Below are positions 1 to 7,042 of a stretch of DNA of 24,058 nucleotides, piece after piece. The notes under the pieces are model-generated. The model saw only the letters and a list, made by a program, of their open reading frames with translations. It made no database searches and was not told the DNA's origin. A program made the position numbers and the translations under genes. The first letter of the stretch is position 1, and each line of letters begins with the position of its first letter. Source of the DNA: CAYMCQ01 sp964389025 (GTDB taxonomy: Bacteria; Verrucomicrobiota; Verrucomicrobiia; Limisphaerales; CAYMCQ01); NCBI GenBank assembly GCA_964389025.1, contig CAYMCQ010000066.1, forward strand, positions 1 through 24,058, read 5' to 3'.

Positions 1-17
1 CTGTCAAACTTCGGGAG

Positions 18-42
18 TCCTCCGGCAGAGCCGGAGGATTTC
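18..42. terminator. Hairpin, possible terminator at window edge
   Basis: A perfect 9-base stem (TCCTCCGGC / GCCGGAGGA, 18-26 and 30-38) with a 3-base loop is followed on the plus strand by TTTCC. It could end a plus-strand transcript arriving from outside the window, or terminate the minus-strand glycosyltransferase gene. The T tract is short in both directions, so the terminator role is uncertain. The rest of 1-161 shows no gene. Confidence 0.4.
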
Positions 43-161
43 CTATGAATTAAACTTCAAATCCCAACTGGTCCCGCACTCTTGGACGAAACCGGGCGGA
101 ATTTGGAGCTTTGTTGCTTGAAGTTTCTCTGGTGCTTGGTGATTCACCCTTGGCGCTTCCG

Positions 162-914
162 TTATCGTCTCCCGTCATACCACGGAAAACACTCATCGCG
201 ATTCTTCAACGCCCTGCCGCCGCCAAAAATCGTCCGAACAAAGAACCGGAAAAAATCGCGCAACGAGTAGAGACGCATTTTCCGCGCTGAAGTGAGGATG
301 GGATGCTTGGTCAGGATAACAACTTTCTTGCCGTTGGCGCGCGCAAATTGTTTTATGCGTCTGGTCAATTCGACTTCCTCGCTCACAAACAATTCGTTGC
401 TGAAACCGCCGATTTCGCGGAACGCAGCCGCATCGCAAAAAATAAACGAGCCGGCGAACATTTTCGCCGTGCGGCTCAGGCAATTCCAAAGATGCATCAC
501 AAAATTTGCGATGAGATAATGCTCGTCAAGCCTGACGGTGCTGCCGCCTGCAACACACCGGCCTGACTGAATCTGCTCCGCCACGTCCGCAAACAACTCC
601 GCGTCTGGCCACGAGTCCGCGTCCACAAAGATGAGCCAGTCTCCCGACGCCGACGCTGCGCCGCAATTTCGCGCGCGCGAGATTTGATTGACAGGCTCGA
701 AAACGACAATCGCGCCGGACTCGCGCGCCAGTTCAGCCGTGCGGTCAGTGGAATTGTTGTCGCAAACGATGATTTCGGTTTGCCAGCCAAGTTTTGTGAA
801 CGACTGCGTTGCCGCCTGAAGATTGCGCAGCGTCTGTGCAATCAACTTTTCCTCGTTGAACGCGGGGATGATGATGGAGATTTTCAAAGTGGCGTGTGTT
901 CGACGCCACGCCAT
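162..914 (-). CDS. Family 2 glycosyltransferase
   Basis: A predicted cytoplasmic GT-A fold enzyme that would transfer a sugar from a nucleotide-sugar donor; donor and acceptor cannot be read from sequence. The N-terminus has the typical beta-strand KISIIIPAFNEE (residues 11-22), then IIVCDNNSTDRT (48-59), the metal-binding DAD in IFVDADSWPD (DxD at 98-100), and an acidic SEEVELTRRI segment where the catalytic base of GT2 enzymes usually lies. There are no clear membrane helices in its 250 residues. The open frame extends upstream to 1043, but the ATG at 914, ten residues before the conserved strand, is the more sensible start. The 5' end of this gene is partly duplicated near 1713-1770. It stands alone, so its pathway (surface polysaccharide or glycolipid) is a guess. 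Confidence 0.8.
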   Translation of the reverse strand: MAWRRTHATLKISIIIPAFNEEKLIAQTLRNLQAATQSFTKLGWQTEIIVCDNNSTDRTAELARESGAIVVFEPVNQISRARNCGAASASGDWLIFVDADSWPDAELFADVAEQIQSGRCVAGGSTVRLDEHYLIANFVMHLWNCLSRTAKMFAGSFIFCDAAAFREIGGFSNELFVSEEVELTRRIKQFARANGKKVVILTKHPILTSARKMRLYSLRDFFRFFVRTIFGGGRALKNRDECFPWYDGRR

Positions 915-988
915 TATGCGACGCGCGCGCAAGAAAGCCAAGCGGAGCCGCGCACAACAAAACTTGTTGCAGCGCGGGAAATCCGCTA
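831..988. repeat. Direct repeat copy 1 (glycosyltransferase 5' end)
   Basis: This segment holds the start region of the glycosyltransferase gene. Two blocks in it recur at 1713-1892 in the same order and orientation. Block A (831-887, encoding the KISIIIPAFNEEKLIAQT strand) is about 90 percent identical to 1713-1770. Block B (950-988) is about 85 percent identical to 1854-1892. The intervening bases differ between copies. Confidence 0.7.
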
Positions 989-1087
989 TCCAGCAAGCGG
1001 TGATCGAAAGCGAACCATGACAAACTCCACAACGCCTGTCCAAATTGAGCCTTGAATCCCAGCGCTGGAAAAGCTAACGTATGAGCG

Positions 1088-1719
1088 ATGAAACTGCGAT
1101 TGGATCTGCTGGAGCACCTGACCGACGAGGACATCCTCGAGGAAGTCCTGGCGAACAATCACCGCTACAAACCCGAGCCGCTTTTCTCAAAAACAGGAGT
1201 TGGGAGCTTGTCGTCGGCCTCAACCGAGGAGCGTGCGCAAGAGGAGGCGCGCAGCACGGCCAGAATTCAGAGAGCTATGCAGCGCTTGAAGCAGAGTGGT
1301 GCAAACTCCAGCCCGAAGTCCGATCCCTCGCAGAAACCATAGAGTTCCTGCGGCAATGTCATCGCCGCGCACCGTTCCTTTTCTTCAACGGCAATACCTT
1401 CGCTGATGTTGGCCGAACCGTCATTGATTTTGTTTTTGCGGATTTGGCCACCGGCCGCCGACGCGAAATAATGTCCGCTGTCGCTCATTACATCGCAGGC
1501 GTGCTGCCGCGGGAAGCGATGGTCGCTATAGTCGAGTCTCTTTCTGAAACGGCCGATTGGAAAACCGGCGACCGCGTCAAGACATTGCGCGGCTCGCTGC
1601 GCGGTGTGATTGTCCGCACCTTGGAAGATGGCCGCGTGGTCTGGCGTCCCGATGACACGGAGAGCGAATTGACCGCCCTGCCCGAAAGCCTTTGCGCCGA
1701 CAGTCAACCGAACGTCTGA
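1088..1719 (+). pseudogene. Unrecognised gene with apparent -1 frameshift
   Basis: I do not recognise this protein. Two plus-strand frames look coding. The first (1088-1342, 84 residues) begins MKLRLDLLEHLTDEDILEEV and reads well to about residue 36. The second carries the more protein-like remainder (ESYAALEAEW, then RAPFLFFNGNTFADVGRT, then a terminal segment rich in charged residues and Trp) and stops at 1719. The second frame has no ATG, GTG or TTG between the ATG at 1081 and the conserved-looking part, and its residues after 1081 look non-coding. The simplest reading is one gene of about 210 residues starting at 1088, with a -1 shift somewhere between about 1185 and 1265. A candidate slip site is the A-run in TCA AAA ACA near 1188-1196. 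It could be a true frameshift mutation, a programmed shift or a sequencing error. Its stop lies inside the duplicated glycosyltransferase fragment. Confidence 0.45.
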
Positions 1720-1892
1720 GCGATCAACTTCTCCTCGTTGAACGCCGGGATGATGATGGAGATTTTCAAGCTGTGCTCCGCTGGTAGTAGCACAGGCATC
1801 TTGCCTGTGTGTTCTGATTGTGCGCGGGAAGTGAGACAAAAACGACTTTCTTTCGCGCACAACAAAGCTTGTCGCAGTTCGTGAAATCCGCT
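1713..1892. repeat. Direct repeat copy 2, truncated glycosyltransferase fragment
   Basis: On the minus strand this copy still encodes KISIIIPAFNEEKLIAQT and then runs out of homology (FG, then the end of the neighbouring open frame), so only about 20 codons of a glycosyltransferase remain. The bases between its two homologous blocks contain a CACAGGCA/TGCCTGTG palindrome that the first copy lacks. With copy 1 it brackets the unrecognised gene at 1088-1719. Confidence 0.65.
1791..1809. repeat. Short palindromic dispersed repeat
   Basis: CACAGGCA (1791-1798), a 3-base spacer, and TGCCTGTG (1802-1809) form a perfect 8-base inverted repeat. From memory this word is a frequent intergenic element in Verrucomicrobiota genomes, where it gives rise to spurious TGKMPVL or QDACAT peptides in annotated ORFs. 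Only one copy is visible here, so the dispersed nature is recalled, not shown. Confidence 0.55.
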
Positions 1893-1993
1893 TACTCTCA
1901 CCGTGTTAGAAAAATCAAAACGACCAGAAAACTTTTTACAAAATCATTTCGCGTAGCTTCGGCTGCTGTCCGTCTCGAAACCTAGGAATTTCG

Positions 1994-2135
1994 CACAAAA
2001 GACAGCGCTTGAGATGCGCCCCACCTGGGGCGCATTGAAAGCGTTCTTTTGTGGGCTCCTCCTAGGTGCCTGAGATGGGACGCAAGTAAGTGCGTCCCAT
2101 TTTTATTTCAGGCACCAGAGTTCCCACAAAGACAG
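1994..2135 (+). promoter_or_regulatory. Structured leader upstream of dndC with alternative stem-loops
   Basis: Four inverted-repeat pairs are nested here. Stem 1 is ATGCGCCCCA/TGGGGCGCAT (2014-2023, 2026-2035). It is enclosed by CACAAAAGA/TCTTTTGTG (1994-2002, 2045-2053). Stem 2 is ATGGGACGCA/TGCGTCCCAT (2075-2084, 2091-2100), enclosed by GGTGCCTGA/TCAGGCACC (2065-2073, 2108-2116). TTTGTGGG (2048-2055) can also pair with CCCACAAA (2123-2130), which would compete with the first outer stem. Near-identical direct repeats CACAAAAGACAG and CACAAAGACAG mark the two edges (1994-2005, 2125-2135). The layout resembles a transcription attenuator or structured RNA, but could equally be a small palindromic mobile element. 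I see no convincing promoter hexamers between here and the dndC start at 2176. Confidence 0.5.
2075..2108 (+). terminator. Terminator-like hairpin before dndC
   Basis: A perfect 10-base stem with a 6-base loop (AGTAAG) is followed immediately by TTTTATTT, the form of a Rho-independent terminator on the plus strand. It lies 68 bases before dndC. It would therefore either insulate the cassette from upstream transcription or act as the terminator arm of an attenuator. The stem is also enclosed by a second 9-base inverted repeat, which simple terminators do not need. Confidence 0.5.
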
Positions 2136-2175
2136 TCTGCAAACAGGGCTGATTCGCACGCGAGCGAGTTGACAC

Positions 2176-3489
2176 ATGCCCGACGCGACAACAAACGACC
2201 GTGCTTCTTTCAAGGAAATCACCGAAGAGCTACGCACGCTCTATCTTGGTGACACTCGTCCTTGGATGATTGGCTTCAGCGGTGGCAAAGATAGCACTCT
2301 GGTTGCTGCGCTAATTTTTGAAGCGGTGTTGTCCATCCCTGTCGAGCAACGCACAAAAGAAATCCATGTCGTTTGCACAGACACGCGTGTTGAAATTCCG
2401 GCGATTGTAGAAATGGTCGAGACTACGCTGGCGCGGATGCGAAAGTTTTCGCAAGACAATCGGCTCAATGTTGAAGCTCATTTGTTACGGCCGCCAGCGG
2501 AACAAAGTTTTTGGGTTAACATCATCGGTCGCGGCTACCCGCCACCAAACCGGGTTTTCCGTTGGTGCACAAACCGGTTGAAGATCGATCCCATGACCCG
2601 CTTCTTTGAATCGCGCATGGGGCGATGGAAAGAAGCCATCTTACATTTGGGCGCACGCCGGGCAGAGAGTGCTTCACGCGCACAAACAATTGCTGCGCGG
2701 GAAACCCGCAACGGTCTTTCGCGCCATCCCGATTTGCCGCGTGTATGGGTTTCAAACCCCATCCAATTTCTGACGACCGAAGAAGTTTGGGCTTACCTGA
2801 TTCAGCGTCCGTGTCCGTGGGGCGGGGACAATCGGGCGCTCTACAAACTTTACTCGCAGGCTGGCGGCGGTGAGTGCGCAATCCAAATTGACACCAGCAC
2901 ACCGTCTTGCGGCAACTCTCGCTTCGGCTGCTGGACTTGCACGGTCGTTGATCGTGACAAAGCAAGCGAAGGACTTCTTGAAAGTGGCGACGAGCGAATG
3001 GAGCACTTGCTCAACTTTCGCGAAACGCTCCTTGAATTTCGCAATCCAGAAACCGGCTGGCGCGACAGCCGCCGTATGAATGGCAACGATGGCCCTGGCC
3101 CACTCACGATTGAAGGTCGCCGCGAGTTGCTCAAGAGATTGGTGAAGCTTCAAGAAGAAACAGGGATGAATCTTATTTCCGACGAGGAACTTTTGCTTAT
3201 CCAACAAATTTGGAAAACCGCCCGCGATCCAGATGATGGACGGGGCGTCGCCCGAATAGTGAACCGCATCCGAGGAACGCGTATGACAGACCTAAAAGAA
3301 ACTAACCAACTACAAAAATTGCAGGAAGACGTGTGCCGCGAAAAGAATTTGTCGCCAGACATTTTGCGGCGCTTGCTTGCCACGGCTGAACAATATACCG
3401 ACAGCCACAAGGCATTTGGATTGCCGGGCGAATTGTTGCGGATCATCAATGATGACCTGCATGAGCGAGAGCATTCAAACAAGGAGTGA
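2176..3489 (+). CDS. dndC: DNA phosphorothioation protein DndC (PP-loop ATPase/sulfurtransferase)
   Basis: DndC belongs to the PAPS-reductase-like PP-loop family. It is an iron-sulfur protein with ATP pyrophosphatase activity that helps place sulfur on the DNA backbone. The PP-loop SGGKDST is at residues 35-41. VVCTDTR (65-71) and FRWCTNRLK (128-136) follow, as in DndC and CysH relatives. A cysteine group C234, C245, C252 and C255 (SCGNSRFGCWTC), together with C131, offers ligands for the expected 4Fe-4S cluster. The 437 residues include a helical C-terminal third beyond the PP-loop domain, which separates DndC from the shorter CysH. It is the first gene of the cassette; no strong ribosome-binding site precedes its ATG. 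The stop lies 2 bases before the dndD ATG. CysH is the alternative family, but the DndD and DndE neighbours decide the call. Confidence 0.93.
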   Translation: MPDATTNDRASFKEITEELRTLYLGDTRPWMIGFSGGKDSTLVAALIFEAVLSIPVEQRTKEIHVVCTDTRVEIPAIVEMVETTLARMRKFSQDNRLNVEAHLLRPPAEQSFWVNIIGRGYPPPNRVFRWCTNRLKIDPMTRFFESRMGRWKEAILHLGARRAESASRAQTIAARETRNGLSRHPDLPRVWVSNPIQFLTTEEVWAYLIQRPCPWGGDNRALYKLYSQAGGGECAIQIDTSTPSCGNSRFGCWTCTVVDRDKASEGLLESGDERMEHLLNFRETLLEFRNPETGWRDSRRMNGNDGPGPLTIEGRRELLKRLVKLQEETGMNLISDEELLLIQQIWKTARDPDDGRGVARIVNRIRGTRMTDLKETNQLQKLQEDVCREKNLSPDILRRLLATAEQYTDSHKAFGLPGELLRIINDDLHEREHSNKE

Positions 3490-3491
3490 TC

Positions 3492-5552
3492 ATGCCACAG
3501 GTATTCATCGACAACTTGACGGTTGAAAATTTCGGACCGTTTTACGGATGCACCACCATCAACTTTGCGCCCGTCGAAGAAAGGTGTGGAATTTTGATTG
3601 GCGGAAAAACCGGTGCTGGCAAAACACATCTACTCCGGGCGCTTTATCTTGCGGTGGTTGGTGAAACAGGCGTTCACGACCTAAAGAATCTCGATACCGG
3701 CTCGGGTGCGACTCACTTTTTGTTTGAGCGAACCCTGAATCGTAAAGCGGAAGCGCAAGGCAAAAAAGTAACTCGTTTGGAGATTGACCTTACCCAACGA
3801 GACGAGCGTGGTGCGGGTGCGAAGAAAATGCGACTTGTCCGCGAGATAACTCATCGCACGTCTGGCCAAAAATGGAAGTCTTTTGTTGTGAAGCCAGATG
3901 GAAACAAAGAAGAAGATGACGAAGCTATTCAACGACTGCGTGATTCATTTCTGCCGCGTCACCTTGCCAGATTTTTCTTCTTTGATGCGGAGCGCAGTCA
4001 GGGACTCCATCTTGGCGACAAGGACATCGTGGAAGGTGTAAGCCGCATCCTCGGTCTTTGGACTTATGGAGAATTGGAACAAGACCTCCGCAGCTTGGTT
4101 CAAAATACGATTCCTCGCACTTACAACAACAATACTCTTTACGCCGAAGAATCAAAACTCGTTGACCTCACCGCTGACGTTTCAAAATTGCAAGGTCATT
4201 TGAAAGCCAAGCACGAAGAGTCCAAAGAAGCCATTGTAAAACTTCGGGATTTATCCAACGAGTTGACCGAGGTTGAAGAAGAACTTCGTGTGTTGGGTGC
4301 GATTGACCCCGCTGAACTCGACAAGGCAAAGCAGCGGCGGGAAGAACTCAAAGCAGCAAAAGACCAAATGGAGGCAGAACTCCGTAATGCTTGGGAATCC
4401 GCACTTCCCATCGCGCTGCTTGGAGATTTTAGAAAGCAGCTTCACGGATACTTGTTACAAGAAGAAAAAAGGAATGAATGGGAGCGAAGTCGGGCGACTG
4501 TTGAGCCGAAGATTCCACAAGTGAAAGCCGACGTTTTTGAAAATGTGCCGAAGGATTTCACACTCAAGGAAGATTTCTTTGCTTTCTACTCTGGCCGCTT
4601 GGAGAAAGCGCTTAACAGGCTTTTCCATCCGCCACCTGAAGGCATGGCAGAGCGGGTGTTTGTGGTCGCGCGGTCGGATGTCAGCGCACAAGTTCGTTCA
4701 CGATTGCTTACGGGAATGGCGGGTTTAAAGTCGGTCGCTGAATTGTCGGCGAGCGTGGATAAAATGAGCGCAGAACTCCGCGAGCTAGACTCCAAGCTAA
4801 AGTATCTTACTCAAAACTCTGCTGCGATTGTCAGGAGTGGCGAGTTGCGTGAGCGGCGGCGTAACATCACTGCTCAACAAGAGCAGTTGCAGCAACAGAT
4901 CAAAAATTTGGAAGCCGACATTCAGCAGATGGAGGCGCAACTTGCAGAGAAGAAACGTGAGGAAGAAAATCAGAAACAAGCAGTGGAAAAGGCACAGCAA
5001 GGCAGAAGTCTGGCAACGCTTGCCGCAACTTATCGAGAAGCTGCGGAAGAAATCCAAAAACGGGCTGCGATTCAGTTGCGAAGCAAAATCGCTGAACACG
5101 TCGGCGATTTGTGGGTGGACATCACCGGGCGCGGGCGCGAATTCCTCGGCATGGATTTTGACAAGAACTGGAATTGTTCGCTGGTTCGTCGTGATGGCAA
5201 CAAAATGTCGTGGGATGAAACGAACACTTCTGCCGGACAGAAGCAGGTTCGGATGTTGGCTTTCTACGAAGCCCTGCGCCGTCTCGCCCGATTAGTGCCG
5301 CCGCTGGTTGTGGACACTCCGCTTGGCCGATTGGACAAAGAGGTTCGTCAGTCAGTTCTTGAGCGGCTTTACCTGACGGGTCACCAGTCAATCATTCTCG
5401 CAACAAATTCCGAAATTGATCCAGAAGGCTCATTGTTTGATCGAGTCGAGAAACAAATTGCGCGCGTCTATACTTTGAACCCCGTTGGCAAACCCGAAAG
5501 CCCACACTACGAAGTTGAAATTTCCACAGATTTTTTTGGGAGGTCATTATGA
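3492..5552 (+). CDS. dndD: DNA phosphorothioation ATPase DndD (SMC/Rad50-like)
   Basis: DndD is a coiled-coil ABC-type ATPase thought to nick or remodel DNA during sulfur incorporation. Walker A GGKTGAGKT is at residues 37-45. The family-typical FFFFDAER is at about 161-168. Long coiled-coil stretches lie around 218-300 and 410-500. The ABC signature is SAGQKQ (580-585), and Walker B PLVVDTPLGRLD begins at about 604. The reading frame could open at a GTG at 3486, but the ATG at 3492 has an ideal AAGGAG six bases long at 3481-3486 with a 5-base spacer, so I choose it (686 residues). The ribosome-binding site lies inside the 3' end of dndC, implying coupled translation. In Walker B the residue after the aspartate is threonine, not the usual catalytic glutamate. 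Confidence 0.93.
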   Translation: MPQVFIDNLTVENFGPFYGCTTINFAPVEERCGILIGGKTGAGKTHLLRALYLAVVGETGVHDLKNLDTGSGATHFLFERTLNRKAEAQGKKVTRLEIDLTQRDERGAGAKKMRLVREITHRTSGQKWKSFVVKPDGNKEEDDEAIQRLRDSFLPRHLARFFFFDAERSQGLHLGDKDIVEGVSRILGLWTYGELEQDLRSLVQNTIPRTYNNNTLYAEESKLVDLTADVSKLQGHLKAKHEESKEAIVKLRDLSNELTEVEEELRVLGAIDPAELDKAKQRREELKAAKDQMEAELRNAWESALPIALLGDFRKQLHGYLLQEEKRNEWERSRATVEPKIPQVKADVFENVPKDFTLKEDFFAFYSGRLEKALNRLFHPPPEGMAERVFVVARSDVSAQVRSRLLTGMAGLKSVAELSASVDKMSAELRELDSKLKYLTQNSAAIVRSGELRERRRNITAQQEQLQQQIKNLEADIQQMEAQLAEKKREEENQKQAVEKAQQGRSLATLAATYREAAEEIQKRAAIQLRSKIAEHVGDLWVDITGRGREFLGMDFDKNWNCSLVRRDGNKMSWDETNTSAGQKQVRMLAFYEALRRLARLVPPLVVDTPLGRLDKEVRQSVLERLYLTGHQSIILATNSEIDPEGSLFDRVEKQIARVYTLNPVGKPESPHYEVEISTDFFGRSL

Positions 5553-7027
5553 TTATCAAACCAAGCGAGGCTGTTGAAAGATTCATAGAAGATGTTCATG
5601 TGCGCGTCGGAGCGAAAAACAAAGCGGTTCTTGGCCGCGCTGGATTATTTCTTGCGCTAGGCGAGGGAGTCCCGCCGGAATTTGAGCCGACAGATGCCAA
5701 AGGAAAGGATTTGAACGATGCCACCATACTTGGTGATGAATTGCATGATGTCGTTCGTGCCGCATTGAACCATCGCGCCAATCGCACTCTCGATGAAACG
5801 GGCTATCGTCACGAATTCCGCCGCCACTTTGAATTCGGCTGTCTGCGCTTGCAAGAATTGTGGGAGCAATGTGGAAAAGATCAGACGCGGTTTGTCGCGG
5901 AGTTGTTGCAGCGCACTGGTGGCGACTTGCCTCCTGATGTAACGACTGTTCGTGTCGCGCCAATGCCTGTGGTTGAATCTGCCGTCAAGCTCAAGTTGCT
6001 GGATGATGGAGAAGAATGGACGATTAACGAAGCAGGACACAATGGGCTGCTAGTGATTTCTGGCAAGCCCGGTTCTGGCAAGAGTCAACTTGCGCTTGAT
6101 CTCCTAGCCCAAATTTCCCGACAAGGTTTGCGTTTTGTTTTCTTTGACCTCAAAGGTGAGTTGGAGGACGACCCGACCAACCAGAAGCAACGGGAGACGC
6201 GGAAAAAGTTCTTTGATCTAACCGGCGCGCAACACGTTCGCCTTATTCGCCAAGACTTGCCGATCAATCCGCTTTACCGCGATCAAAACTCCGCAGTCAA
6301 CGCGCAGATTGCCAATGAAATTGCCACGCTCATTCGTGGTTATGCACCGCAACTAGGCGCAAAACAGCAACAAACATTGAGTGACGCCTATCAAGCACTC
6401 ACAGACCCGGACTTCACAAGCTTGCTTATTGAATTGGAGCAGCGCGGCGAAACCGGTGTTCCATTCGCGCTCATCAAGCGTATCGTGGAGTGCAATCTTT
6501 TCGCATCTGCACAAACAAGCGTCAGCCCCGAAGCATGGCTGCGATCTTCACTCGTCGTGGATTTCAAGGAATTCGGCAACGACTCCGACACCAAGAGTCT
6601 CGCCGTTGCGCTTATTTTGAATTTCCTGATGAAGCGCCTTAATCAGAATCTGCCGGTTAGAGATAACATCCAGCCTTTGAAAATGGTGCTGTTCGTTGAC
6701 GAGGCTCATTTGCTTCTTCCGAAAGAGGGCAAGGCTGGATTGCTCGCTTCACTTGCGCGTCAAGGACGGTCATGGGGTTTCCCTGTGTGGCTCGCCTCAC
6801 AAGATGCAGACGCATTTGTGACGAGCGGACAGTCAGCAACGAACTTTGCAGAACTGGCCGGTTGCGGTGTGCATTTCTCGCCAGAGACATTGAGCGCAGC
6901 GCAGCAACGCCAAATTCTGGGCGGCGTTCTGCCACGCCCGTTGACCAAAGGCGATGCCGCATTGCGTTTGCATACTAAGTTGAAGACCGCACCGGCACGC
7001 CAATTCTGGAAAGACGGCGGGAAATAA
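5549..7027 (+). CDS. dndE: DndE-like domain fused to HerA/FtsK-type ATPase
   Basis: The N-terminal 110 or so residues resemble DndE, a small protein that binds nicked DNA in phosphorothioation complexes: AVLGRAGLFLALGEG (26-40), then LNDATILGDEL (55-65). Classical DndE is only about 110-130 residues. Here the chain continues into a P-loop ATPase with Walker A GKPGSGKS (172-179), FVFFDLKGE (197-205), Walker B MVLFVDEAH (379-387, D384 and E385) and WLASQD (414-419), the pattern of HerA/FtsK/VirB4-type DNA motors. The total is 492 residues. The ATG overlaps the dndD stop by 4 bases (ATGA) and has GGGAGG at 5538-5543 with a 5-base spacer, so translation is coupled. A DNA-translocating role for the ATPase half is inferred from family. 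The DndE assignment rests on motif pattern and context, not an alignment. Confidence 0.82.
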   Translation: MIIKPSEAVERFIEDVHVRVGAKNKAVLGRAGLFLALGEGVPPEFEPTDAKGKDLNDATILGDELHDVVRAALNHRANRTLDETGYRHEFRRHFEFGCLRLQELWEQCGKDQTRFVAELLQRTGGDLPPDVTTVRVAPMPVVESAVKLKLLDDGEEWTINEAGHNGLLVISGKPGSGKSQLALDLLAQISRQGLRFVFFDLKGELEDDPTNQKQRETRKKFFDLTGAQHVRLIRQDLPINPLYRDQNSAVNAQIANEIATLIRGYAPQLGAKQQQTLSDAYQALTDPDFTSLLIELEQRGETGVPFALIKRIVECNLFASAQTSVSPEAWLRSSLVVDFKEFGNDSDTKSLAVALILNFLMKRLNQNLPVRDNIQPLKMVLFVDEAHLLLPKEGKAGLLASLARQGRSWGFPVWLASQDADAFVTSGQSATNFAELAGCGVHFSPETLSAAQQRQILGGVLPRPLTKGDAALRLHTKLKTAPARQFWKDGGK

Positions 7028-7042
7028 TCCACATACAACGGC

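Noticed and set aside
1267..1901. Minus-strand open frames containing the KISIIIPAFNEE segment near 1770
   Set aside because: Only about 20 codons resemble a glycosyltransferase; the rest is antisense to the plus-strand gene or derives from palindromic repeats.
1994..2135. A retron-type msr/msd RNA
   Set aside because: The nested hairpins superficially resemble a retron RNA, but there is no reverse transcriptase gene in the window.
2176..3489. CysH-type PAPS/APS reductase of sulfate assimilation
   Set aside because: The PP-loop fits, but the long C-terminal part, the SCGNSRFGCWTC cluster and the adjacent DndD and DndE genes point to DndC.
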